Below, one piece after another: positions 46,195-57,398 of a DNA stretch of 64,000 bases. The stretch lies in contig NW_021163323.1 in assembly GCF_004324835.1 (NCBI RefSeq), positions 62,001 through 126,000 of the forward strand, read 5' to 3'. Both the position numbers and the translations under genes were made by a program. The notes beneath the pieces were generated by a model. The model had not been told where the DNA came from. It saw only the letters and a list, made by a program, of their open reading frames with translations, and made no database searches. Positions within the stretch are counted from its first letter, which is position 1. Every line of letters begins with the position of its first letter. The stretch comes from Dendronephthya gigantea (taxonomy: Eukaryota > Cnidaria > Anthozoa > Malacalcyonacea > Nephtheidae).

Positions 46195-47818
46195 ATGGCT
46201 TCATATATACAAGGCTACGATGAAGAAAGGTTTGTGGACAAAATCAATAAAAATTTCCTCTGTCAGATTTGCTTCAACGTCTTGAAAGAGCCGGTTATGT
46301 GTTCGAGAAACCAGCATTCTTTTTGCCGTTGTTGTATTACGAAACATCTGGAAAATTCCCAAACATGCCCAACGTGTGCTGATGAACTGACCGTAGAGAC
46401 TTTGGCCGAACCAAATAGAATGGTAAAAGATTTCTTGAATGAATCGAAAATTCGCTGCGTTTACACCGACAGAGGTTGTCAAGAAGTTGTAGAATTACAG
46501 CATCTTGACCGCCATGAAGATACAATGTGGATATACACCAGCCGTTTGTTCAAACCAAGGCTGTGGTTTAATTGTCAACAAGCGTGATCTTATTCACCAT
46601 GAAAGTGAAGTCTGTGAATTCCGAAAGTTGAAGTGTCACTCGTGCGGAGAAATGACGAAAACTTTGGCAGATATGGAGGAAAGAATCGCGAATATCGAGA
46701 AGAATATCGAGAAGTTTAATACAACAGTTGAAATTAAAATAACAAATTTAGACAGAAAAATAGACAAAAACACGGCAGATATAAAAGCAGATATAGAAGG
46801 AAAACACGAAGCGGTTAACAACAAAGTCGATGGATTGAAAACAGCTTTGGTCAGAGCTTTTGATGAAATTAAGGACGTTCTTATCACGATGGAGGGCAAG
46901 ATAGAAGAAAACACAAGAAAAGTAAGAAATAGACCAAGTGGTGATAAGGAAAATATAATCGTTGCTGGAGGTGATTGGACTAACTCTGTAGAGATGTTTA
47001 ACTGGCGTCAAAGAACATGGTCGCCATTACAATCAATGCCAGAGAATCGTTGGGCAGCAACTTCATTTATTTATAACAATCATATGACTATAGCTGGGGG
47101 TGAATGTCGTTGGTCTGGCATTGTTGATGATATGATTAGAATGAATATTGACCCAAACCCTGATCTCTCAACACACTGGAGTGACTGTCCTGTTAAACTA
47201 CCTGATAAGTTGAAATACCACAGCAGTGTGCTGTATAATGATCAGTTGATAGTCTCTGGAGGTTATAAAGGAAATGGTTCATCTGATTTGATCAGATCAC
47301 TCCAGCTTGTTCCTCCCTATACTGTGATGACCTTATCAAGAATGCCAGAACGAAGACAAAATCACAGCATGGAAATATTTGATGATCATTTGTTGATGGT
47401 TGGTGGAAGTACAACTGGCTATAACAAAGACAACCTCAGCAGTGTTGTACTGTACGATATAAAGAAGAATGAGCTGAAACAGTTGTCACCACTGCCGTAT
47501 GAAGTGAGTGCTATGGCAACTGTGAGATGGGGAGACAACATTGTTGTTATTGGTGGCATTGACAAACATGGCAAGTTATTAGATAAAGTTATCATTTACA
47601 ATGTCAAGACAAAACAAAGTCACATGCTGCCATCAATGAGATGTAAGAGGAGGGGATGTACTGCAGTTTTTATTGAAAACAACATTGTAGTCCTGGGAGG
47701 GGAGAGTGAGCAAGCACTGCTAACGTCAGTTGAAGGTTTCAACTTTGAAAGGTATTCTTGGGAAGAACTTCCAGAAATGTCTGAAGCAAGATACTTGCAC
47801 ACTGCTGTTGTTGCGTGA
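46195..47818 (+). pseudogene. RING-TRAF-coiled coil-Kelch gene 8, one frameshift
   Basis: One extra A (GATACAATGTGG near 46524, where relatives have GATACATGTGG) shifts the frame after residue 110, inside the first TRAF finger. The upstream frame ends at 46587; the downstream frame is open from 46505 to the normal end. Everything else is intact, so this may be very recent or a sequence error. Residues after the GG pairs are DWTN, ECRWSG, YKGNG, STTGYN, I and ESEQAL. The last residues are VVA, not VVV. AATAAA lies at 48063. Confidence 0.85.
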
Positions 47819-48370
47819 ACAATATGTAAGGTATTAAGTGAAAACTCTCTAACACATTATGAACAATTAAAATTAACTATAAGATTTTCACAAAGTTATA
47901 GAAATAGATTGTAGCATTCTAAGTTGATTGTCAGACACATACTGATTTGTATTTTTGTGATTGAATTTAAATTGAGTCAGTTTTTAGAATTATATATTAA
48001 AGAACAATAACAAATCTGTGAAATAAATATTTTCATTGAGGAAGGTTTAAAATGAAACATCAAATAAAAGAATTCAAACAATAGGTAGGTGCATGAGTGA
48101 AAAAAATTTGATTAAATATTGACCATGTTGGATCAAAGTTATTAGTTTCTATTAACTGCGGTTTGGATTAAAAAATTCAACTTTTCTAGAAGCATAAATA
48201 TTTCTGAGAGGAAACGTAAAATGAAAGGGTAAACTTACGATGTTTCAGAGCATGTGATGCAGGGAATATTTTTGATGTTAGATTTCAACATTGATAACAG
48301 CATTTGTTTATCTCTACCATGATGTTCCCCGCATTTGAAATAACAATTGCTGCGAAATAACAAGAAGTTT

Positions 48371-48648
48371 GTGACCTACTTTAGTAATTTACTCTGTCTA
48401 ATGCCAGATAATTTTACACATCAGTGGAAGAGTACTGTCAGTTAATGAGTTGACAAAACTATCTGTCAGTGTCTCTTGTTAACCCATTAGCTAGGAATGC
48501 ACCCAGATGTGACCTACTTTAGTATTTTACTCTGTCTAATGTCAAATGATTTTACTCATCAGTGGAAGAGTACTGTCAGTTAATAAGTTAACAAAATTAT
48601 CTGTCAGTGTCTCTTGTTAACCCATTAGCTTGCAATGCACCCAGATGT
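48371..48648 (-). repeat. 138-bp minisatellite, inverted, two copies in parkin intron 4
   Basis: Reverse-complement units starting near 48371 and 48509. They run up to the donor side of exon 4. Confidence 0.85.
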
Positions 48649-49089
48649 GGCCCACTATTGTATTTTAGGTCTGATAGGTGAATAACTTACAGCTGTTGTT
48701 CCCTGACAGTTTTATCGGATTCACATGGTCCCTGCATGCGGCCTTTGATCAATACATCGTCCCAACCATTTGGACCCTTGCAAGAAACCATAAATATGTT
48801 TAAACAAGCTGTTTGTTGACATTCAAAAGCTTTCACAGCAAGCTTGTAAACAAGTTGTAACAATGTCGACATTTTACAAAGTTGCATATAAATCTGCTGC
48901 AGTTTTTTACAAGTTGTTTATAAGGAAACAGTAAATACCTGTGATAGAACAAAGCTTCCTTCCTTGCAATTTGAACATCGACATCGCAATTTTCCTCGTG
49001 TTAGTTTCTTGCAAGTTTTACAATAAACAAAGAAGAAACTTTGCTTGCCTGAGATGAGAGAGTATGAAAAATATGGATTATTAAAGAAA

Positions 49090-49880
49090 CCCTAGTGTTA
49101 GAAAGAGCAGGGTTTTATATTGATGGAGTATAATATAAGATTAGGAGGGTAAGATATATTAAAAGACATGTAGGGAAGGGTCAAGGGTGTATGGAAGGGG
49201 GACTATACAGGAGGTTAAATTGATAGAGGGTCTATTAGAGAAGAAGTATAAAGGGAAGGCTATATAAGGGAGGGAATATGGGGGAGGGGTTATTTTAGAG
49301 AGTTATTCTAGAGGTGTATTATAGTCATGAGGGACACTCTACTAGGGAGGGGTGTAAAAAGGGGGTTATTTTGGAGTATTATTTAGAGACTGGAGTATTA
49401 GAGAAGTATATTAGAGAAGGGTATACTTACAGGGTGGGGTTAAAGAGCGGGTTATTTTAAGAGTATTTAGAGACTAGAATATTAGAGAAGTATACATTAG
49501 AGAGAGGTATACTTATAGGGAGGGGTACAGGAAAGGGGTTGTTAGAGTGTTAATTGGAGAGAGGTATTAGAGAATAGGTGTAAGGGCACATTAATTGGGA
49601 GGGGCATGAAGAGGGAGTTGTTATAGGGGGTTAATCAGAGAGAGGGTTATTCCGTAAGAGAGAAATCCTACAAGGGAGGGGTATGTGGAAGGAATTGTTA
49701 TAGATGGAGAGTTAGTTGAAGAGAGGGTGGGAGGGAGATACAGAAGGGTTTAGAGTCAGACAATTGGAGAGAGGGGTTTTTAAAGAAGATTGAGGTGTAT
49801 TTGTGAGGGATATACTACGGAAAGGTATAAAGAAATGGTTATCACAGTGGAGATGGATTGGAGGTATTTATTGAGGGTGT
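49090..49880. repeat. GA-rich VNTR in parkin intron 2, copy B
   Basis: Same purine-rich tract as 22640-23420, with about two of the 105-bp-class units. Confidence 0.6.
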
Positions 49881-50368
49881 GTATTAAACCAGAAAGAACA
49901 CTAAAAAGAGAGTGGTCACATCATTGAGCGGTTTATGAAAGATCTCGTCACCACCTGATTGTTGAGATTCACCATCTTCATCTTCGTCATCCTGTGTCAG
50001 TTTCACTTTCGTCAAACCATCATTCGCATTGTAAGTTGCATCAACTGAGATCTGACCAGATTTCTGAACAGCATGAATGACGCTGTGGTTCATCTCTGCA
50101 TTCTAGAAAAAAAGAAAAAAAAATCTGAATTTCAGACTCATTGTTGACTGATGGCAATTCAAAGACTGAGAATTCTGAGAATCATCTGAAAAATCCTGGA
50201 AACTGTCCATTAGTGAGAATTCACATAAGTTTGGGTCAGGTTTTAGTGGAGAAAGATGGCTTTGAAAAATGTCTTAAAAGATCATTTTATCAAGATTCAG
50301 ACACTGTGATATTCTGAGATGGAGTGACTCAAGCAAGACAAGCTGTATCATAATCTATCTCAGATTTA

Positions 50369-50758
50369 GGGCCTGTTTATATGATCCCGCCTAGCCGGGA
50401 CGGGACAGTTTCCGAGATCCCGCTTGTAATACAAACACTAATTAGTGTTTATATGACCGCTTTTCCATCCCGCCTAGGCGGGATCCCGGCACTTCTTGCC
50501 GGGATCCCGCTTAGACGGGACGAGAAATTGCCATATAAACACTCCATCCCGCTTGCCCGGGATGATTCGCAATTAACATACATTAAGAGCATGGGTATAT
50601 ATTGGCATATTCGTTTTCTACAATAAAACATGCCGTCGAAGGAACCTGCACTACAAAATGAACTGCATATAAACACGCCATCCCGCCTAGGCGAGTTTCC
50701 CGGCTAAGCGAGATGAAAACATCCCTTCTCGGCTAGACGGGATCATATAAACAGGCCC
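50369..50758. mobile_element. Harbinger-like MITE, 390 bp, in parkin intron 1 copy B
   Basis: Long inverted ends (GGGCCTGTTTATATGATCCC) flanked by TTA (50366-50368 and 50759-50761). Copy A keeps the empty site GATTTACTATAACG. The inside holds several CCCGCCTAGGCGGGA palindromes. A 3-bp TWA duplication fits PIF/Harbinger. Confidence 0.8.
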
Positions 50759-50988
50759 TTACTATAACGAAGATGGTCGCTTTAAACATCAAAATCCCGA
50801 ACTAAAAAAAAACCTCATTTATGAAATCATTTAAACATTTCACAGTAAAGCTTTCGTTATTTCTTTGAAAATTGTTATATAAATCACATTAAAAGCTTGA
50901 TATTTTCCTAAAAATCACTCACCCCGAGTGTTAATTCATCGGGTAATTCTCGACCGGCAAAAATGATTTTAATTCCAGCAGTTTTGAC

Positions 50989-51671
50989 GGGTCCTACTAA
51001 AAACCGCCCGACCGCCCGAGACCGCCCGAGAGTATAGAAAAACCGCCCGAGACCGCCCGAGAGTATAGAAAAACCGCCCGAGAGTATAGAAAAACCGCCC
51101 GAGACTTTAAAAAAGCGGCTGACAGAAATCTGAAGTTATTTTGTGTTTTTAAATTAAATACCAGTAAATATGAAATGTCCTAAGAACCCGTATGCTTAGA
51201 CAAGAACATTTGACACTAACTAGCACAGATTAGCGGGCTGAATTGTAATTGTGCATGGAAATTCTCCTGGCTCTGTTGTTTTACTCAACATGATCCTTAT
51301 GTTTTCCTTTGCCCGGCCTGCATTTAAAACAGTGTCTTAATCAGGATACCAGATGTCAGGATACCAGTTTAATCATACCAGTTTAATCATAGAATACATT
51401 GAGATCAAGGAGACAATAATCGTAACTAAAGTTATGACATCATTTATTATTCAGCCGGCTTCTGCGCATTGGTTCTGCTCATAACATTAGGGATTTAGAA
51501 AGTGAAATAGTAATAATATTTTGACAGGACCGTCGAAGTCCTGCTCTCTGACCGTCGAAGGCGGTTTACTATACTCTCGGGCGGTTTTTCTATACTCTCG
51601 GGCGGTCTCGGGCGGTTTTTCTATACTCTCGGGCGGTCTCGGGCGGTCTCGGGCGGTTTTTAGTAGGACCG
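50989..51671. mobile_element. hAT-like MITE, 683 bp, inside parkin exon 1 copy B
   Basis: A perfect 8-bp duplication GTTTTGAC (50981-50988 and 51672-51679) flanks the inverted ends GGTCCTACTAAAAACCGCCC. Subterminal repeats of ACCGCCCGAGAGTATAGAAA occur on the left and inverted on the right. The centre is AT-rich and noncoding. Copy A has the uninterrupted exon. Confidence 0.85.
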
Positions 51672-52033
51672 GTTTTGACATTTTTCTTGCGAGCAATTTC
51701 GTGTTTTAGTTGAGCGATTGTCCAGGATGGTTGAAAACGAAGGTTAAATGATTTGCCGTTGAAGTTTACGGTCACGTCGTGCGACATACTTCGCTAGAAA
51801 AGCTCGTGTATTTCCTTGCAATTGAGAGAAAATAATTCAAAATATTTTGCTTCAAAACGAAAGTTTGGAAAAGAAATGTTTGAAAATTGAAAGTTTAAAA
51901 CGAAGGTTGCTTCCACTTACCAAAACAAACTTCATCTTTTTTCCTTGAAATTTCACTCCTTGCCAGTTTTCTGATCTCTTGGAAACACTGGAATGTTTAG
52001 CGTTTTCTATGTTGGCAATCAATATAATTCCAG

Positions 52034-52130
52034 AGATTAGGTTAGGATTAGGGTTAAATTTAGGATTAGGTTTTACTCTAATTAACAATAAACCTAAAAC
52101 CAAATCTTAACCCAAATCGTAACATAATCT
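52034..52130. repeat. Telomere-like TTAGG/CCTAA foldback, copy B
   Basis: GATTAGGTTAGGATTAGGG with AATCTTAACCC downstream, matching 25268-25370. Confidence 0.5.
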
Positions 52131-52293
52131 CAAATAGTAAATAAGTCTGAGGGATAGTTTTTTTAACTCATTAACTGCCAAAACAAACTTCCTCTTTGCC
52201 TTGAAATTTCACTCCCTGACAGTTTTCTGATATCACGATAAACTGGATGTTTAGCGTCTTCTATGTTGGCAGTATTATTCCATTTAATCCTTG

Positions 52294-52385
52294 AGATTAG
52301 GTTAGGATAAAGGTTAAATTTAGGATACGTTTTAACCCTATTAAACTATAAACCTAAAACATAATCTTAACCTAATTCCTAACAT
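52294..52385. repeat. Telomere-like TTAGG/CCTAA foldback, copy B, second
   Basis: GATTAGGTTAGGATAAAGG with TTTAACCCTATTAAAC and AATCTTAACCTAATTCC. Confidence 0.5.
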
Positions 52386-52660
52386 AATCCGAAAGATAAA
52401 ATTCGTGTATTTAGGATTTAGTGAACATGGAGTTTTATATTAAAAACTATCGCAGCATCGTCAGCACTTTTGAAAGTGTAAAATCGCATTTTAATAGAAC
52501 AAGTTAAAGCTTTTAAAGTCGACTTTAATTACTGCAAAATAATATTTCTCTAAAATCTACTGGAAATATCAGAAAAATGTTTAATTTAGCTCCAGCTCAC
52601 TCCGTTCTCTCCGTCAGCTCGTAACATTTTCAAATTCATTTCTGCAAAAACAGCAGCAAA

Positions 52661-52729
52661 TTCCAGGAATTCCTGAGTCCAGACCAGTCCTGACAGGAAA
52701 GGACGCGTCTTATGCAAACACTTTATAAT
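52661..52729 (+). promoter_or_regulatory. Type I promoter of gene 9
   Basis: TTCCAGGAA (52661-52669), TATGCAAACA and TATAAT (52724-52729). Spacing is slightly longer than in gene 1 because of GTCCAGACCAGTCC. Confidence 0.45.
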
Positions 52730-52896
52730 GAAGAGATATTTGTCTTCATAAACTGATCATTTTGGAGAAGATTTCCAGAAAATACAAACACAGACAACTT
52801 CAAGAACGAACACTGGATCTATATTCAGTCTGCACAGCGAGGTTTATACTAAATAGCGACAAACAACACAGAACTTGGTCAAGAACGACGTGAAAT

Positions 52897-54507
52897 ATGG
52901 CTTCATGTATACAAGGCTACGATGAAGAAAGGTTTGCGAACCAAATCGATCGAAATTTTCATTGTCAGATTTGCTTCAACGTCTTGAAAGAGCCCGTTAT
53001 GTGTTCGAGAAACCAGCATTCTTTTTGCCGTTGTTGTATTACGAAACATCTGGAAAAATCTCAAACATGTCCAACGTGTGCTGATGAACTGACTGTAGAG
53101 ACTTTGGCCGAACCACCGCGAATGGTAAAAGATTTTTTAAATGAATCGAAAATTCGTTGCGTTTACATCGACAGAGGTTGTCAAGAAATTGTAGAAGTGC
53201 AACATCTTGACCGCCATGAAGATACATGTGGATATACACCAGCCGTTTGTACAAACCAAGGCTGTGGTTTAATTGTCAACAAGCGTGATCTTATTCGCCA
53301 TGAAAGTGAAGTCTGTGAATTCCGAAAGTTGAAGTGTCACTCGTGCGGAGAAATGACGAAAACTTTGGCAGATATCGAGGAAAGAATGGCGAATATCGAG
53401 AAGAATAATCTAACAATTGAAACTAAAATAACAAATTTAGACAGAAAAATAGACAAAAATACCGCAGATTTAAAAGCAGATATGGAAGGAAAACACGAAG
53501 CGGTTAACAACAAAGTCGATGGATTGAAAACAGCTTTGGTCAGAGCTTTTGATGAAATAAAGGACGTTCTTATCACGATGGAGGGCAAGATAGAAGAAAA
53601 CACAAGAAAAGTAATAAATAGACCAAGTGGTGATAAGGAGAATACAATTGTTGCTGGAGGTTTATTGACTAACTCTGTAGAGATGTTTAACTGGCGTCAA
53701 AGAACATGGTCGCCATTACAATCAATGCCAAGGAAACGTTACGGAGCGACTTCATTTATTTATAAGAATCATATGACTATAGCTGGGGGTGGCTGTGGCG
53801 GGTCTGACATTGTTGATGATATGATTAGAATGAGTATTGACCCAAACCCTGATCTCACAACACACTGGAGTGACTGTCCTGTTAAACTACCTGATAAGTT
53901 GAGATACCACAGCAGTGTGCTGTATAATGATCAGTTGATGGTCTCTGGAGGTGAAAAGAGAAATTGTTCATCTAAGTTGATCAGAGCAGTCCAGCTTGTT
54001 CCTCCCTATACTGTGAAGACCTTATCAAGAATCCCAGAACCAAGACAAGGTCACAGCATGGAAATATTTGATGATAATTTGTTGATAGTTGGTGGAAGAA
54101 CAACTGGCGGATACAAAGACAACCTCAGCAGCGTCGTACTGTACGATATAAAGAAGAATGAGCTGAAACAGTTGTCACCACTTCCATATGAAGTGAGTGT
54201 TATGGCAACTGTGAGATGGGGAGACAACATTCTTGTTATTGGTGGTGAAGACAGACATGGCAAGACATTAGATACAGTTATCATCTACAATGTCAAGACA
54301 GAACAAAGTCACATGCTGCCATCAATGAGATGTAAGAGGAGGGGATGTACTGCAGTTGTTATTGAAAACAACATTGTAGTCCTGGGAGGGAGGGGTGAGC
54401 AAGGACACCTGAAGTCAGTTGAAGGTTTCAACTTTGAAAGGTATTCTTGGGAAGAACTTCCAGAAATGTCTAAAGCAAGATCGTGGCACACTGCTGTTGT
54501 TGTGTGA
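52897..54507 (+). CDS. RING-TRAF-coiled coil-Kelch protein, gene 9
   Basis: 536 residues, the shortest intact copy; the difference lies in the coil. It starts MASCIQGYDEERFANQIDRNF. RING and TRAF ligands are kept. Residues after the GG pairs are LLTN, GCGGSD, EKRNC, RTTGGY, E and RGEQGH. The 5' UTR is shorter than in the others (CTTGGTCAAGAACGACG, lacking TTTATTATTACGACA). AATAAA at 54751. Confidence 0.95.
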   Translation: MASCIQGYDEERFANQIDRNFHCQICFNVLKEPVMCSRNQHSFCRCCITKHLEKSQTCPTCADELTVETLAEPPRMVKDFLNESKIRCVYIDRGCQEIVEVQHLDRHEDTCGYTPAVCTNQGCGLIVNKRDLIRHESEVCEFRKLKCHSCGEMTKTLADIEERMANIEKNNLTIETKITNLDRKIDKNTADLKADMEGKHEAVNNKVDGLKTALVRAFDEIKDVLITMEGKIEENTRKVINRPSGDKENTIVAGGLLTNSVEMFNWRQRTWSPLQSMPRKRYGATSFIYKNHMTIAGGGCGGSDIVDDMIRMSIDPNPDLTTHWSDCPVKLPDKLRYHSSVLYNDQLMVSGGEKRNCSSKLIRAVQLVPPYTVKTLSRIPEPRQGHSMEIFDDNLLIVGGRTTGGYKDNLSSVVLYDIKKNELKQLSPLPYEVSVMATVRWGDNILVIGGEDRHGKTLDTVIIYNVKTEQSHMLPSMRCKRRGCTAVVIENNIVVLGGRGEQGHLKSVEGFNFERYSWEELPEMSKARSWHTAVVV

Positions 54508-54777
54508 ACAATATGTAAAGTATTAATTGAAAACTCCTAACATATTATGAACAATTGAAATGAACAATAAGATTTTCACAAAGTTATAGAAATAGATTGC
54601 AGCATTCTAAGTTGATTGTCGGACATATACTGATTTGTATTTTTGTGATTAAATTTAAATTGTGTCAGTTCTTAGAATTATATATTAAAGAACAATAACA
54701 AATCTATGAAATAGATTTTTTCATTGGGGAAGGTTTAAAGTGAAACACCAAATAAAACATTTGAAATTATATTTTCT

Positions 54778-54965
54778 GCACCCCCTCCACATAGGTTTTT
54801 CACCACCACCCCCCTCCCTCCTTAGCTTTTCACCCCCTCCCTCCCACAGGTTTTTTCACACCCCTCCTACCACCTAGGTTTTTTCATCCACAACCCCCCC
54901 TCCCACCTAGGTTTTTTCAGCCACAACCTGACCCCTCCCCACCTGGGTTCTTCTGCCCCAGCCCC
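54778..54965. repeat. CT-rich VNTR, 3' flank of gene 9
   Basis: Six or more imperfect C-rich units; the longest tract of the series. Confidence 0.6.
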
Positions 54966-54997
54966 TAGACCAAGAATCCTAACTGAGCCTCTGGCTC

Positions 54998-55729
54998 CAT
55001 AGGAAGCCCAGACAAATGAGTCGGCCATTTACTATACAACTAGTGACGTAACTTACCATATTATTGGGAAGGAAGAAAACTCTCGCCTCATTTTTCAAAC
55101 TGTTGACAAATTAAAACACAAATTAGTGAAATTACTATAGTAAAACGGCACGTCGACTGCTAAATGCCTACCGTAGGTTTAAGTTGAATAATCAAACTAT
55201 ACTTTCATAATAAAAATAGTGCTGAATTCAAAGGAAAGCGCTGGAAAAACGTACACAAGCTTTGTAAATTTGACGAAATTTTCATGAATACATGCGGGAT
55301 GTAAGTACGTACCCAAAATGGTGGCTGGCAGAAGAATCTGATTGGTCGATCATTCTTTGTTTACCTTTCACGACCAATCAGATTGGTTGATCATACTTTG
55401 TTTACGTTTTTCGACCAATCAGATTATTCTGCCGTCGCCGATTTGGGTACGTACTTACATCCCGCATGTATTCACGAAAATTTCGTCAAATTTACAAAGT
55501 TTGTGTACGTTTTTCCAGCGCTTTGCTTTGAATTCAGCACTATTTTTATTACGAAAGTATAGTTTGATTATTCAACTTAAACCTACGGTAGGCATTTAGC
55601 AGCCGACGTGCCGTTTTACTATAGTAATTTGTGTTTTAATTTGTGGATATGTTGAAAAATGAGGCGAGAGTTTCCTTCCTTCCCAATAATATAGTAAGTT
55701 ACGTCGTAGATTTGTCTGGGCTTCCTATG
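54998..55729. mobile_element. 732-bp palindromic foldback element
   Basis: Two arms of about 350 bp run as near-perfect inverted repeats from the ends CATAGGAAGCCCAGACAAAT and ATTTGTCTGGGCTTCCTATG to a centre near 55370. The duplicated target CTGGCTC flanks it (54991-54997 and 55730-55736). Other units have the uninterrupted GAGCCTCTGCCTCAAG. It has no coding capacity. Confidence 0.85.
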
Positions 55730-55941
55730 CTGGCTCAAGAAATAGCTCAGTTACCTATTTTAAATATCAGCCTGTCTGTAAATGTCTGTGTCTGTCAGAC
55801 TGCCACAGACCAAGTCATATTTTAAAATTTAACAATTAACAAGATTTGGAGAGATAGTTTTACTCTTTATTAAAACAAAACCCTGATTAACTAATATAAA
55901 TTAGTTTGTAAAATAAAATAAAATTCTTGTTTCAAGTTTGC

Positions 55942-56204
55942 TCACAGATTGTTTTGTAATTTCACGTTTTCCATCGCGTCCTTGAAGGCTTTTAGTACAA
56001 GATTTACATTATCTTTTGTACTGTTCAACCCCATCAGACCAACACGCCATATCTGAAAAATTTCACGACAAAAAGTAAGGTTTTTCACAGGGAAAAAAAT
56101 TTACGATTATGAAGGGAATATCTGCGAATATGGAGAAGAAAATTGTGAATATGGATACCTTTCCAGCAGATCTTCCAAGACCTCCTGAAATATCCATTTT
56201 ATAT
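55942..56204 (-). pseudogene. AGXT-like last two exons, unit 9
   Basis: Exons 56159-56204 and 55942-56052, intact at the splice sites. The penultimate exon reads SGGLGRSAGK. Confidence 0.65.
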
Positions 56205-56326
56205 CTGAAAAATAAATTGATTATTCAATTTTAACACTCTCCCTCTTTACTGAACTTCAATGAATCCCCCCCCTGCAAGTATTAAAAATAGGGTTTTTGG
56301 CAGGGGGGTAGCTTCCCAAGATTCAT

Positions 56327-56430
56327 CACTCAGCAAGTACCGTTAATAAAACGAACTACCCCCTGCCCATATTAAAAATGGCGCAGTTGGCAGGGGGGTG
56401 ATTGCCTTCATTTACAGTACTTGCTGAGTG
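56327..56430. repeat. GC-rich foldback hairpin, unit 9
   Basis: Well-kept arms; one C-run is shortened. Confidence 0.65.
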
Positions 56431-56643
56431 AATGAACCACTTATGCAAAAAACTATGGAGTTGTTCTTCTGATAGGTATTCTGTGCCTACACTTTCTTTT
56501 ATTTTTATTGTATTTTTATCTTTACTTGAAAGCACGACATGAAATAACCATTTAGACCTAACCCTGGGAGCGACGGGAGTCAATGACCAAATCATTACTC
56601 ATTCTGTTTCGAGAAATGCATTATAGTTTAAAATTTAGTTTAG

Positions 56644-57295
56644 CCGAATTCATATTAGAGGCGGGAAACTCGTCTTACAAGGTCAAGGAAAACAGGAAAC
56701 TCGTCTTACAGGGGAAACTCCTCTTGGAAACTCATCTTAGACGGGAAACTCCTCTGATGTGAATCATGCTACAGACGGGTTTCTCGTCAGAATTTTCCCG
56801 CCTAACTTTCCCGTCTAAACAAACGGTTAATTTGAACGGGAATCCCTTCTGGACGAGAAACTCGTCTTAAATTCGCATTTAGACGGATAAATCAGACGAG
56901 TTTCTGAAATATCAACACGGTCAAGGACGGAACAAGGGTAAAGCCCGCCGCACAAGAGAGCTATCAGCTGAGCTAACGACCTCGCGAGGAAGTTAACTCA
57001 GCCTGAAAACTATCCGCACACCATAGAAACTTGCCTCTCGAGGCGAATTCCTCACGAAAACTATCCGCACACGAGAGTAACTTGCTGAGCTAACAGCCTC
57101 GCGAGGTCTTTACCTCAGCTACCAGCTCTCGTGTGAGGCGCGCTTAACTGAGAAAATAAACAAAATTATTATCGTAACAATCACGATACCCTTTTTAGCA
57201 TTACCCGACCCATCACACGTGTAAATTTTATATCCATTCCAAGACATATTAAGACGGGTTTTTACAATCAACTTTCCTGTCTAAGATGAATTTGG
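56644..57295. mobile_element. Inverted-repeat MITE, unit 9
   Basis: Copy with about 20 bp missing at the right terminus, so that the end reads AAGATGAATTTGG. Confidence 0.6.
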
Positions 57296-57398
57296 TTATT
57301 AATGTGAGAGAGATGATACCTTCGGCTTCTCCGCTTCCTTGAATATACAATCCATTGTTATATGGTTTGTTGTTGTTTGAATAAGAACGTGATTTTCG

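Larger units (their letters stand above)
48239..51787 (-). pseudogene. PRKN: Parkin 5' half, copy B
   Basis: Exon 1 50923-51787 is split by a hAT-like MITE after KKNVKT. Exon 2 is 49955-50102 (148 bp), exon 3 48939-49048 (110 bp), exon 4 48691-48776 (86 bp, one base short of the 87 in copies A and C, so frameshifted after QGPCES) and exon 5 48239 to about 48350 (YFKCGEHHGRDKQMLLSML). The exon 5 acceptor is shifted relative to copy C. The RBR half is absent, as in the other copies. Exon 2 has DDEDEDGESQQS against DDEGEDGESQQS in copy A. Confidence 0.85.
51788..52660. other. Head-to-head intergenic region, parkin copy B and gene 9
   Basis: Counterpart of 25022-25902 without clear insertions. 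It carries two telomere-like foldbacks at 52034-52130 and 52294-52385. I see no gene. Confidence 0.5.

Noticed and set aside
50381-50676. Frames inside the Harbinger-like MITE
   Set aside because: They translate the CCTAGGCGGG palindromes and encode nothing recognisable.
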